From NCBI GenBank assembly GCA_020726505.1, contig JAHLEZ010000004.1, positions 124,001-188,000 of the forward strand: a stretch of 64,000 bases of DNA, read 5' to 3'. Positions within the stretch are counted from its first letter, which is position 1; the number at the start of each line of letters is the position of its first letter. Shown piece by piece: positions 24,433 through 35,411 of this stretch. Source of the stretch: Leptodontidium sp. MPI-SDFR-AT-0119. Lineage: Eukaryota > Ascomycota > Leotiomycetes > Helotiales > Leptodontidiaceae. The position numbers and the translations under genes were made by a program. The notes beneath the pieces were generated by a model that saw only the letters and a list, made by a program, of their open reading frames with translations, searched no databases and was not told where the DNA came from.

Positions 24433-25656
24433 TGTTTGATGATGGAAATTTTTGAAGCTTCAACTCGCTCGGGCAGTCAGTCACAATGACGCAGCTGTCG
24501 AGGTCAACCGAGGCCGGGATTCTAACTTTAATTCCCATGTCCAGGATGGCTTTTTTCTGACAACAACACTTCTGCTTAATAACAGGAAAACATTATTACT
24601 CTTTTTATAGCTCCAAGTTCTTGTTTAATTATCGATCATTATCTACAGCTTTTTTGTATATTTTATGTTTTGCTTGTGTGCATCATTCAGACTCCGCTTC
24701 TCGCGATCTGCCTTCCAACTGTTTGAAAAGAACAAGCAGTAGCTAAGAAGCCCTACTTTGGCAGATAATATGCTCCCAAGGCTCGGCATTCGAATGCTGT
24801 TCTCTTCACTTATCTACTCCGGACATCAACATGTATCAGTTGGGCGTCATGTATACTTCGTACAGCCTTTGAGTCTGTCCTAGTGGTTTGTATTCAGCTA
24901 CACAGCCTCCACCTTGGTCCTCCATCGGAAGTCCTGTGAAGCTGATGATTCGCAGGCAGGACTCTCCGACTTGCCTTTGCAGCCAACACCGAGTGGGAGT
25001 CCAGTTCAGGTGAGTCTCGGGGGAGTATCTAGCCGTTAGAATCTGCCTGGGAAGTCCAGGTGCCAAAATGCCAAGTTGGATCTACTGTACAAGGCTGAGA
25101 TTGGAATGGCCACGAGTTCTAGTGATGAAGAGATGAAGAGCATAGTTCTCTCTGTCCGGTCCGGTGTAGTTCCAGACCAGTCAGAAACTAGCTATGATTA
25201 TAGTAATAGGCTTGGGAAAGTTTGTTGTTCAAAGGAATCTTCGGTGGGAAAGTATCCAACTGACTGCCTTGCCTGGTCATATTCTCATGCAGCCACCAGT
25301 GCCTTCCCACCTACCGGGAGGCCACGAGAAGTCTTCCGGCATTTGCAGACTTGCAAGCTTGCATGCCACTTCTGGAAGGGTTCGAAAACGCCCTCTCATG
25401 TGTTAGTCATCTAAGCCGCTCTCAGATACTCGATTCCTTCCACCTGTTCTCCAAGTTGTATATATCTAAGAAGCAAGTCGGGTTACACAGATACTTGAAT
25501 CTATCTCAGATCTTTCTTGTCGTTTGTTTGACGTGTTATTTGATTTGCGGAGAGCATCGGAATTTGTTTATGGTTTTGTGAGTCCTTCAGCAAGGCTCTG
25601 GCTACAGCCTCATATAGAAGTCGCCATTACCGGGCTTCATCTTCGTCACAACCATC
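24433..25656. other. Divergent spacer with a weak minus-strand ORF
   Basis: Lies between the BCS1-like gene and the RBR gene, so it holds both promoters. A 76-codon minus frame at 24836-25066 is Cys-containing and mildly protein-like near its end (AEYKPLGQTQRLYEVYM). It has no ATG start and no partner exon that I could find. Confidence 0.35.
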
Positions 25657-26887
25657 ATGGCTACTGAAGCCTGGAGAGGGTTCATCCACTCGTGGCATAC
25701 TCTAGCCATCGTTCTGAAATGGATGTGCATGACCATTGTCGGAATCCCACTTGCAGTCGCTACATGCGTGTTGATAGCCCTAGCGGCTCTTTTGTTCGGC
25801 CTTCTTTGCATTGGGGCAGCTGCTGCAGCGTGTGCTCTCGTGTTCTATATCTTGAAGGGAACTTGGTGGACGGTCAGAAGGATTCCACACTGGATTGATG
25901 ACTTGAGTTTCTGGCGTGCGGAGAGAAAGCTTATGAGACTGCCTATTGCACACGCTCGCGGCCTACAGCTGGAGCAATGGAATGGCAAAGCGAGATGCAT
26001 CCAGAGACCTGCACAAATGGTTCCACAGGGATATATGCCAGGGCCTGGAGAGCTTCAGCCCCCACCACGAGCTCATGTTCCTCCTTCGACAACAAAAGAA
26101 CCTGCTGGTCCCGCTGCAGATCTTCCAGAAATGACCGAATGTCAGGTATGCTTAGAAGAGAAGACATCAACGGACTTCCCTTCCAGGACCCCAACATCAG
26201 AATGCGAGCATGAAGTAGCTACATGCTGCAATTCCTGTCTCGTTCAAACTATAGTCTCAGCTTTCGAGGGTAACATATGGGACGACATCCGATGTCCAAC
26301 TTGCAATATTCAACTCCAGCATAATGACGTAGCTGAATTCGCGCCTCCAGAAATATTCGAGAAGTACACCGAACTCTTTTCCCAAATGTAAAGCTCCAAA
26401 CTAACAGCCACCAGATACGACAATCTCAGCATCCGTCGAGCCCTCGAAAACGACGTTCCAAACTTCCGGTGGTGTCTCGGCCCCAACTGTACTTTCGGGC
26501 AAGAACATCCCGACTCACCCACTGAACAACCCATCGCAGTCTGCAGTTCTTGCGGTTTCGTGTCTTGCTCTCATCATGATGTACCGTGGCATTCAGGCCA
26601 GAATTGCAAGGAGTATGATCAGAGGATTAAGGCTGGTGCGGATCTTGTGGACAAGAGGAGTGAGAAGACTATCAGGAGGATTGCTAAACGATGTCCTGGG
26701 TGTAAGAGGTATATTAATAAGAATGGAGGGTGTCAGCATATGTCTTGTAAGTTGACTTCGCGAGTGGGAGGTTGTCTAAGGGTAATCATGCTAATGATTT
26801 GACATAGGTTTGTGTGGCAAGCAGTTCTGCTGGCATTGCTTGAAGGATTATCCACACCACTCTTGGGGATGTATTCGACGTGGATAG
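25657..26887 (+). CDS. Membrane-anchored RBR (RING-IBR-RING) E3 ubiquitin ligase
   Basis: Three exons (25657-26363, 26415-26746, 26808-26887) give 372 aa. Residues 15-70 form one long or two closely spaced membrane helices (AVATCVLIALAALLFGLLCI). RING1 starts at Cys162 (CQVCLEEK ... CEHEVATCCNSCL ... CPTC). An IBR domain follows (FRWCLGPNCTFGQ ... CSSCGFVSCSHH). The Rcat/RING2 has CPGCKRYINKNGGCQHMSC; Cys342 in NGGCQH is the likely thioester cysteine, and CGKQFCWHC closes the domain. RBR ligases take ubiquitin onto this Cys before transfer to a substrate. The first intron is taken as 26364-26414 because it restores the family block EIFEKYDNL; a 27-nt alternative (26388-26414) also removes the stop but fits worse. 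The target and membrane are unknown. Confidence 0.88.
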
Positions 26888-27566
26888 AATTTCGGTTTCT
26901 CGGCCTTACTTTTTTGAGGATTTCCTAAAGTAGCATAGGCTTGAAACTATTACTGATTTTGATTGCCATTTCATGCTCGTCTGTTTGTCCTCAGAATCCA
27001 GCAACCGCGATTATTTACTCCCATAACTATGTCCCGCGTCTCCTCGTACAGAAAACTGACTCCTCCCATGCATTCCCATCAACTCTCAAATCATTCCTCC
27101 TCAACACCCAACTCAACGTCCCTTGAAATCTTCCCCCGCAGCCCTGCTGAGCAATTCGATCACGTGTTATGATTCGCATTGACATTTTCCGGCCGGTTGA
27201 CCGGGACATGATAGCGCCAGCAGTAAACTCGAATCAACATCACCTAACTTACTGATATTCCCTCTGCCATCTTCCATTCCATTGGAAACGGGCATGCTTC
27301 TACTTCTGCGCTCTGCCCCCGTAAAACAACACTCCTATTTAGGAAGGTGGGGTCGTTACTTGGCATTTGCCCCTCCAGCACTTGAGAAGCTGCATCTTCA
27401 TTGTCAGCACTGTCGCTCGGCCACATTCACTGTGACACAATCACAAGCGCCTCGACTTCAGAACCCACAAGTCAGAGGCTTTTATCCAAGAAGAAATTAT
27501 ATCCTCACTTTCACCCGGAGCCAATCCACCATCTCAGCCTCTCAACCTTCTCAGTCTCAGCCCAGC
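26888..27566 (+). other. Spacer and possible N-terminal extension of the S9 peptidase
   Basis: An in-frame ATG at 27294 would add 91 residues to the downstream peptidase. The extension is Arg/Ser/Gln-rich with few acids, like a mitochondrial presequence. Nothing else is recognised here. Confidence 0.4.
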
Positions 27567-29618
27567 ATGTCACCTAAGAAGATCGCGCCATATGGCACCT
27601 GGACGAGTCCCATCACTACGGAAATCGTATCAGGAAGCAGCCTTGTATTCGCTGAGGTGTGCGCCAATGTAAGTTTTCGTCCCCCTTATTCCCATCAGTA
27701 GATCGTTGACCGAAGCAGCCAACAAACGGATCAATCTATCTAGTCGAAGGCCGTCCAGCCGAGAAAGGCCGACAAGTCATCGTCGAGGTCAAAGACGAAG
27801 AGAGCATCGACATCTTACCAGCGCAATACAGCGCAAGAAGCAAAGTCCATGAATACGGCGGTGCAGCAGCTACGTTATCTCCGGATGGGAATTTGATCTT
27901 CTCTGATCACAGCACGAATGGCGTGTTCTCACTATCACCGACTGGAGAAGTGACTGAGGTCTTGGCGGGGAATCCGAAGTTGAGATATGCCAATTTCGAT
28001 GTTCATCCTAAGGCTAGCAACCTTATTGTTGCTATTCAAGAAGATCATTCAGCACCTCTGCTTGTCGATGCAGTTAATACTCTAGTCATCATCGACAGCG
28101 AGACCAAGAGAGCAGAGATTGTCGTTGAAGGAGCAGATTTCTACTCACAGGCGAAATTCTGTCCTGATGGGAAGAAACTGTCTTGGCTACAGTGGAATCA
28201 TCCGGATATGCCTTGGACAGGAGCTGAAGTCCACGTCGCTGATTGGGAAGATGGAAAGTTAGGGAAGCCTACCAAAGTCGCGGGAAAGGCAAGAGAGGAG
28301 AGTATCTCGATGCCGAAGTGGCATGTTGATAATACTTTGCTGTTTACGAGTGATCGGACTGGATTCTGGCAAATGTATCGATATGACCCTCAGTCTGGGG
28401 AGACTGCATATCTGCGCTTTGAGGGCTTTGAGGATGCAGAGATGGGATGTCGAGAGTTTGGGCTTGGCTCGTAAGTTCCGGACCTAATCGACTCATGTAT
28501 GTTACTAACTGGTCTGTAGATGCACTTATCTGTCAATGGATGAGAACACATTGGTCGTCACCTATAACAGAGATGCAACGAATGGTCTCTTACTATACGA
28601 CATTGCGAAGAACTCTGTTATCGAGCTGCCAACTGGTCTGGTAACCATCGATCAGTGTGCTTTGAGCAAAGTCTCAAGCACGAAATTCGTGGTCATTGGC
28701 GCTACTCTCACTGCACCAGAAGCCTTGTACCTCATCGACATCACAAAGCCAACTGAGAAGAAACTTCTTAAGACATCCATCAGTGTCCCACTACCACCCT
28801 CGATCTTCTCGCAAGCACAAACAATAACCTTCCCACGAACCCACGGTGATGTCGGCACACCGTCCCACGCAATCTTCATCCCACCACAAAACCCCGACTT
28901 CGAAGCCCCAGCTGGATCTAAACCACCTCTCATCGTCTTCAGCCACGGCGGACCAACAAGCCATGTCTCGCCCGGCTTAGCCATTAACGCACAATACTTC
29001 ACCTCTCGAGGTTACGCATACTGCTACCCGAACTACGCCGGTTCAACAGGCTACGGCCGCGATTACCGCGCACAGCTGGATCACAACTGGGGCATAAAAG
29101 ACGTCGAAGACACAATTTCCTGCGTCGAGTACCTAGCCTCTCAGAACCTAATCGACGGAAGTAAAGTCGGCATCTCAGGACGCAGCTCAGGCGGCTACAC
29201 GACCATCCAAGCACTGTGCAGCTTCCCGAACTTCTTCGCGGCAGGCGTATCGCTCTTTGGAATCGGCAATTTACGAGCGCTGTTTGAAGACGACCCGCAT
29301 AAATTCGAGTCACAATATGGTACAGCGTTGATCTTCCCCGAGAACGCAAGTGCAGAAGAGAAAGAGAGGATCATGTTTGAGCGGAGTCCGTGTTTACATG
29401 CGGATCGGATTGAGAGTCCGTTGTTACTGCTGCAGGGGGATATTGATCGGGTTGTGCCGCTTGAACAGAGTGCGGAGATGGAGAGGATTTTGAAGGAGAA
29501 GAGGGCGGATGTTAGGTTGGTTGTTTTTGAAGGGGAGGGACATGGGTTTAAGATGAGGGAGCATTTGAAGATGGCTATTGAGGAGGAGGAGGGGATGTGG
29601 AAGAGGACTTTGTTGTGA
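27567..29618 (+). CDS. S9 family peptidase (prolyl oligopeptidase / acylaminoacyl-peptidase type)
   Basis: Three exons (27567-27668, 27719-28470, 28520-29618) give 650 aa from the MSPKKIAPYGTW start. The N-terminal two thirds are WD/beta-propeller-like (ARSKVHEYGGAA ... SFADHS-type repeats, PKWHVDNTLLFTSDRTGFW). The C-terminal alpha/beta hydrolase contains LIVFSHGGPTS, PNYAGSTGYGR, and GRSSGGY with Ser507. QGDIDRVVP supplies Asp594 and GEGHGF supplies His626, completing the catalytic triad. S9C-type enzymes remove N-acylated or dipeptide residues from peptides, usually in the cytosol. I chose the ATG at 27567 because intact relatives tend to begin at this conserved block; 27294 is a possible alternative. 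Confidence 0.9.
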
Positions 29619-29733
29619 TGCTGTTCGACTTCATTGAACACTCCCTCGATTTTCAAACGATGAGCAGTGAGCAGAAATCGTTCCCCCACCCCTTTCCCTT
29701 TTGCAGAGGCTTTTCCACCCCCAAGAATAAATC

Positions 29734-30865
29734 TCAATACTGTCCCCCAATAATCACACTCGAGATCCGACTCCTCGTAGGCATGATCCCAAACGTCTCC
29801 CAAAACTCCCTAGAATCATAACACCGTCCCAACACCTCCATATCCCTCGGCAGCGCCCTAACGCCCTGCTCCTGCATCAACTCTCCGATCCACTTCATCT
29901 GCTTCTCAGCCTTCTCTGAATTACCGTTCTCGACATCGAGTTCGCCTGCGAACCCGAGGATGAGAGCCCACCAGTCGTAGACCATGAGATCTGTTAATAT
30001 CTATCACGCCGAATCAGCCTTTGACAATTCCCCTCTACAGTTACAAAATTTTATGAGGATAGAAATATTAGGAGAGGATAGGATAGGAAACTCACGAATC
30101 TCTCCCCCCTAGCCTTCTCCCACCTCCCATGAACAGCTAGAACCCCCCTCGCGACATCAAGACCATGAATCATATGCAGACTCTTCTTCGCGCTCAGTGC
30201 TTCCTTGGTAGCAGCCACGCGATCGATCCAATGGCGTGCATTTCTCTCGCCGCCCCAGAGACCAGCGAGGTCGAGGACACAGCCGCCGAGAGAGAGGAGC
30301 GCGTCTTCGGCTTGCCCGCGGGCGTCGGTGGTGTTGTAGGGGCTGTGACGGGTTACCCATGGGGATTGGGAGGGGATGGTGAAGAGGCCTGTGCTGCCGA
30401 GTTGAATGAATGCTGGTTTGGTTTCGGCGTCGGTCTCTTTCTCCCTCGGTTCAGATCTAAGTTCAGACAAGGAGGAGTGGGAATGAGTCTTGATATACGA
30501 CTCCACGAGATATTTTGTCTCCTCAGCTCCACGCAGTGGGAAAGTGATGAGAACTGTTTTTGCAGCCGGGAGAGCACTGTAGGGTTTTAGATCGGGCTCT
30601 TGGTCGTGCTTCTTGGGGAGCGAGAATTGGAATTTGAGGGTCCCGTCGCGGCCGGTTGTTGTTGTTGCTGCGTGGGTGATGTGTTGGGATTTTAGGAGAG
30701 GGATGAGGAAGGTTGATGTCCAGCCTGCGCCGAGGATCAAAATGTCTACTGTGGACTTTGAGTTTGGTGGGGATGGTTGAGTCTGTGGGGTTGTTAGATT
30801 TTGATTTTGTGAATGAGATTTGGGAGAGAAGGGCTCTCAAAGCTTACGGTCATGATGAGTGTCAT
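29734..30865 (-). CDS. Uncharacterised Rossmann-fold NAD(P)-binding protein
   Basis: Three exons (30865-30848, 30782-30096, 30000-29734) give 323 aa. The first exon codes only six residues (MTLIMT), and its ATG sits in a good CAAAATGAC context. A start at the second ATG (30853) would also be in frame. VDILILGAGWTSTFLIPLL is a dinucleotide-binding beta-alpha-beta start. Further blocks are VLITFPLRGAEETKYLV, FIQLGSTGLF, GGCVLDLAGLWGGERNARHW, and near the end LMVYDWWALILGFAGEL. The layout resembles YeeZ-type/extended SDR-like proteins, but no catalytic Tyr-Lys pair is obvious. It is convergent with the S9 peptidase, 115 bp apart. Function is not known to me. Confidence 0.75.
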
Positions 30866-31082
30866 TTTGAGATTTCAGTGTTGAGATGGTGTTGATGAGA
30901 TGGGGGATTGAGGCTTTTGAGAGAATATCAAAGTCATGACGTTCTCGGCAAGTGGGGTTCGGTTCGGTAGAGCGTGAGTGATCACGTGCCATGTGAGGTT
31001 TATCGTGTTTTCGAGACCCGCTGGGTCCTGGTCTCGCTCGACAACGAAACAAAGAATTCCCAGTCGCCTCAATCTTAAACTT

Positions 31083-31844
31083 TCATCTCAGTTGTATTTC
31101 CAGAACGGATCCGATGCCGACTGCCATGACGGTTGCCATGGTGTATCCAGCAATAACAATCGCTTGCACCGTCTCATGCCCGAAGACCATTTTAAGGACA
31201 AGCACCAGCAACAGTCCTGTGGTCGTAAACACCAAGCCAACGACGAGACTCTTTCTCCTCGTCCACGATTGAACGACCCGGCCATCCCAGGTCTTATTCA
31301 TCTTGTCTCTCTGGATACTGCGTGTCCATTCCCAGGGTTCGTATGCTGGCTCATCGGCTTCAAGCCTCGTCTTCACCTGGTTCTCTCAAGGCGATGCCAT
31401 TTGGTCTGGATTGGAGTTCAGGTTGAGATCCCAGAATTCGCCTGATGCTTTGTCAGAGAACAACGAGTTTATCCCCTCTTCGATTGCAACCCAATGGATT
31501 TGTTTGTAGTCGGTGTCAAAAGCCAAGAGACTGGACTGCAGACTTGTTCCCGGCAACAGATTGCAACGAATGTGTATTGTCTGCGCGGTGGTTGCTCCCA
31601 GGATCTCACTGGCCTCGGTTTGGCATTGCAGCAGCAGCAGGCCTTTGGATAGGTTGGCGACACCCGAGATGGCGTCTTGCAGCTGCGCTGCTGCAGACTG
31701 CAGTCGCATCCGTTCGTGATTGGCCTCCTGTGCCTGGCCTTGCATTGAGAGCCTCTCTTCAGCTGAGCTGGCATTCTCCTCTGCCAAAGAATCTTCCCTG
31801 AAATTCTCTTGGGCAACCTCGCCGTTTTGTCCTTCTTATTCCAT
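31083..31844 (-). pseudogene. Two-helix membrane protein beside the NLR, two in-frame stops
   Basis: One frame runs from ATG 31844 to the TGA at 31083 (254 codons) but is interrupted by TAA at codon 3 and TGA at codon 153 (31388-31386). Both would be Gln/Arg codons (CAA, CGA) before a C-to-T change. The middle is a Glu/Gln/Ala-rich helical stretch. The C-terminus (SWTRRKSLVVGLVF ... ETVQAIVIAGYTMATVMAVG) forms two membrane helices. It aligns by eye with the C-terminus of the intact gene on the other side of the NLR (GWDTRKIW ... SMQDAFAVSAYMVTMATVSIG). It is divergent from the NLR with a 109-bp gap. A shorter protein starting at an internal Met is possible but would still meet the TGA. Confidence 0.65.
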
Positions 31845-31953
31845 TCTCAATTGCCCTGGCAGTCCAGGTTTGATGTTCTATTCCTACTGCTCGCTGCCTC
31901 CAGCGACTTTGCAACAATGAACCACCCTGAAGGAAGTCCAGTCTGATCTCGCA
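31845..31953. promoter_or_regulatory. Shared divergent promoter interval, NLR and membrane-protein pseudogene
   Basis: Only 109 bp separate the two opposite start codons, so the genes must share or overlap their core promoters. No specific binding motif is recognised. Confidence 0.55.
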
Positions 31954-34900
31954 ATGGTTTTCGATCCCCTCACTGCCTTATCCTTGGCCTCGAACATCAT
32001 TCAATTGGTTGATTTTACCAGTAGGGTCGTCGCAAAGTGCCGGCACATCTACGCTGATGGCGCGCTTCCTGAGCACTACGAATTGCACATTGTCACCGAG
32101 GACGTCAAACGAACCAGCACCAAATTGAAGCAGCGACCGCCGCCTAGATGGCCCTTGAAACTCGACAAAGACTACCTGAAGGTCGAGACTGACCAGGAGA
32201 GGAAGGATCGCGAAGAGGACGTAGCTTGGCAGGAGCGTGAAGAAGAATGGGCCTTCAATGGGCTGTCAAGCACATGCATCAAGATCGCAGATGAGCTGCT
32301 TGCTCGACTCTCGAAGCACAGTGTTCCTGATGGAATTCCGCGGACGAAATGGAAAAGCTTTCGTGAGGCTCTAGAGACAGTTTGGAAGAAGAAGGATCTC
32401 GATGAGCTAGCTGCCCGACTGGCTGAAATACGGAATCAAATGGCTTTTCACATCCTCGCAAAGTTCAAGTTAGTAGTGTCGTAGAAGCCAAGGAGACCTA
32501 CCGCTAATTGTATATCACAGGACGATGTTTGATCTGTCTGTGCTCCAGCAGTCATATCGGTTCGATTGGCTTGATTGTCAAACCCAGAGAATGATACAGA
32601 ATCTCGAAGATAATCAGGGAATTTTCAGCGACGAGCTGCGCGTACAGAACTCATCTATCGCGAACCTCTTTCAAGAGGCTCGAAATCACTTCACCGAGCA
32701 ACAGACGAAAACAAGAAACGCTATTCTGAAGGCAATCGACAAGGCCTCACAATCACGACGTCATAACGCGGCCAGTAATCGACAAGGATTTGGGGTTGCT
32801 TCCTGGGAATATCAATCTCCACAAGATGATGACCAGTACAGTCTTGCGGACAGCGACTTCGGTCAGGACGCAGACGATCAACACGAGAAAAGCGACCAAG
32901 AGGTCAGAGAAGAACAGCGGATGCGATCAGAGGCTCAATTCAAACAGGCTATTCTTCAGAGTTTACGATTCCCCTCCATGAGTAGTAGATTTCTCGAGAT
33001 TGCGCCGGCGCATGCGAAGACGTTCGATTGGGTATTCCGGGGCCCAAGATCAGAGGAAAGCCTATGGAGCAATTTCGGGGAGTGGCTTAGAAATGGTTCT
33101 GGTATCTACTGGATCAACGGCAAAGCTGGCTCTGGAAAATCAACACTGATGAGATACATCTGCCAGGATCCCAGGACCCTCGATTTTCTTTCCTCGTGGG
33201 GAGGACAGCCTGGAAAGCCCACGATTGTTGGCTTTTTCTTTTGCAATATTGGAACGCCAGAACAGTCGTCCCAGCTTGGCCTGTTGCGATCGCTTCTTCA
33301 CGAGATTTTGTCGCGCAAGCCGGAATGCATCCCATCGGTCTTTCCAGAACGCTGGGAGGTTTTCGAAGAGATGGAGACTTTGGATCCGGAGAGTTCCGAA
33401 TTCCGGGACCTCATAACTGAGGAGAAGGAATTCCGTGAAACGATGCCAAAGCTGATGTTAGCTTTTCAAAAATTGCTCAGGCAAGAGATTGGTCCCGTTT
33501 GCTTATTCATCGACGGTCTAGATGAATATAATGGGGATCCAGATGACACGATCAACCTCTTCAAGACCATCGTATCTCCGAAGGTCAAGATCTGTCTTTC
33601 CAGTCGACCGTGGCTACCCTTTCAAGATGCATTCAAAGGGTGTCAGCAAATGAAGCTGGAAGATCTTACCCGGCCCGACATTCAAGCCTACGTTGACGAT
33701 ACGCTCTCGCAAAATTCGAGGATGAAAGCCATGTACTTATCGGAGCCAGTTCAACTTCCCAAGCTTGTACAAGAAATTGTCAACAAGGCAGCTGGTGTCT
33801 TTCTGTGGGTCAATCTTGTCGTAGCATCATTGCTACGTGGTGCTTCCAACCACGATCATATCTCCGACCTTCAAAGACGAGTCCTCGAAATCCCGTCTGA
33901 GCTGGAATCTTTGTTTACATACATGATCCGATTGATTGAGCCAGTATATCTCGAACAAGGTCTACAAATTTTCCGAATAATGCTGAGGTCACAGGAGGTC
34001 TCGGCCCTATTGGACGAGGAGGAGGATTACCTTCAGGTCGAAGGACTTTGTGCCATTGACCTGTCTTTTGCACTTGAAATGGACACGACGAGGATTCTTC
34101 AGACCCCGGTGACTGCGCTTAATGACGAGGATGTTTTCCGTCGAGCTGGTCCAGGTGGCGATGTTGAATGTAAACTGAAAGTGAGGTGTGCCGGACTGTT
34201 GGAGATTCCGACACCCTGTTTGGAAGATACACTCCCAGGAAGCCGAATGTCGAGAAGAATTGGAAATACGAAGGTTCGGTGGCTTCATCGGACCGTGAAG
34301 GACTTCCTTGAAACTGAGGGTGCCCAAGAACTCCTACTCAAGTCTTCCAGGAAGTCAGACTTCAGTCCCAGTCTACCTCTACTGCGCGCGAGTATAATGA
34401 GGTTGAAGACATGGCTTGCAAACACACCGGCCGAGGACGGAATACATCCTCTTCCTGGCCTGGTTGCGCGGGCTATGATATTAGCGCATCAGGTTGAATG
34501 TGAGCTCGACCGCGCAGAGGTTGAGCTTCTCGATGAGCTTGACGCGACTGTGAGGTATCATTGGCAACCCGACGCAGGCGATGAGCTCTCACCTACTTCC
34601 ACAGGACACTGGGCAGATGACATGCTTTATCGTCACTTACGAATGCCAGGTGAATGGAACGATAATTTCTTAACGTTGGCGATACAATACGATCTCCCCC
34701 TCTACCTTTCTCAGAAGATTAGGAAAATGAAAGTGGACCTATCAGCCAAGCCAGGTAGACCTTATCTTGACTACATCGTCTGGTCAGACCAAGTTTCCAC
34801 GGGGGCATCGAAGTCGATATCCGCCAAAAGTTTGGGGATGAAAAGAGATGTTCTAGCTCTTCTTCTTCACCAGAAATGTGATCCAAATCAGTTATTTGAC

Positions 34901-35224
34901 GGCAAGACACCATGGCAGAAAGTCCAGTACAAAGTCTGCAATCACATCGTCGAGTTAGGATCTGTCTGGATCGAAGTGATGCGGCTATTTATTCGCCACG
35001 GTGCCGATCTTCGTGCTTTTGACGCCGACGGCGACAGTTACGAAGTGAGGAAGATAGTTGAAACTGTGTTTTCACACAGGTTTCGGGACGAGAGTGAGAA
35101 GCTGCTCGCTCTCTTGCTACCACCCATGTCTCGTTCTCGTACACAGTCAAACAGGACGTCAGCGTCAAAAGCAATGACTTGGTTCAAGAAAACTGTGCTG
35201 TTCAATCGGGCGAGTACAATATAG
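31954..35224 (+). CDS. NACHT-domain NLR-type STAND protein
   Basis: Two exons (31954-32468, 32521-35224) give 1072 aa. The N-terminal 170 residues (MVFDPLTALSLASNIIQLVD ...) are the helical domain that begins many fungal NACHT proteins, similar to HeLo/SesA-like death-effector domains; I cannot assign the exact subtype. The NACHT has P-loop GKAGSGKST near residue 371 and Walker B VCLFIDGLDEYNG near 498. CLSSRPW follows as sensor 1, and LEDLTRPDIQAYVDDTL and GVFLWVNLVVASLLRG are the classic NACHT helical blocks. The C-terminal 450 residues are not clear ankyrin, WD or TPR repeats; one short FIRHGADLRAFDADGDS looks ankyrin-like. Fungal NLRs act in self/non-self recognition and regulated cell death. 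Flanking two-helix membrane proteins on both sides suggest a functional partnership, which is inference. Confidence 0.9.
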
Positions 35225-35411
35225 CAATACTACAAGAATTATAAATCACAGTTCTAGAATCTCGGTACCTTCTGCTACGAGACTGGACAGTCTCAGGAAA
35301 TCGTGCCATCATCTCATGTATTTCGGCTGATCTTCAGCATGCAAGCATGGCTAAAGGTCCAAGTGTTTAAGCCTGAAGATGGTTCATTCCATAGACCTTC
35401 GAATATCCAGG

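Noticed and set aside
23362..24489. Plus-strand ORFs over the BCS1-like gene
   Set aside because: Shadows of the AAA ATPase; no motif of their own.
26388..26414. 27-nt intron in the RBR gene
   Set aside because: Removes the stop, but the 51-nt alternative (26364-26414) restores the conserved KYDNL block and is a normal size.
31445..31801. Plus-strand ORFs over the membrane-protein pseudogene
   Set aside because: Antisense shadows; the minus frame has the homologous helices.
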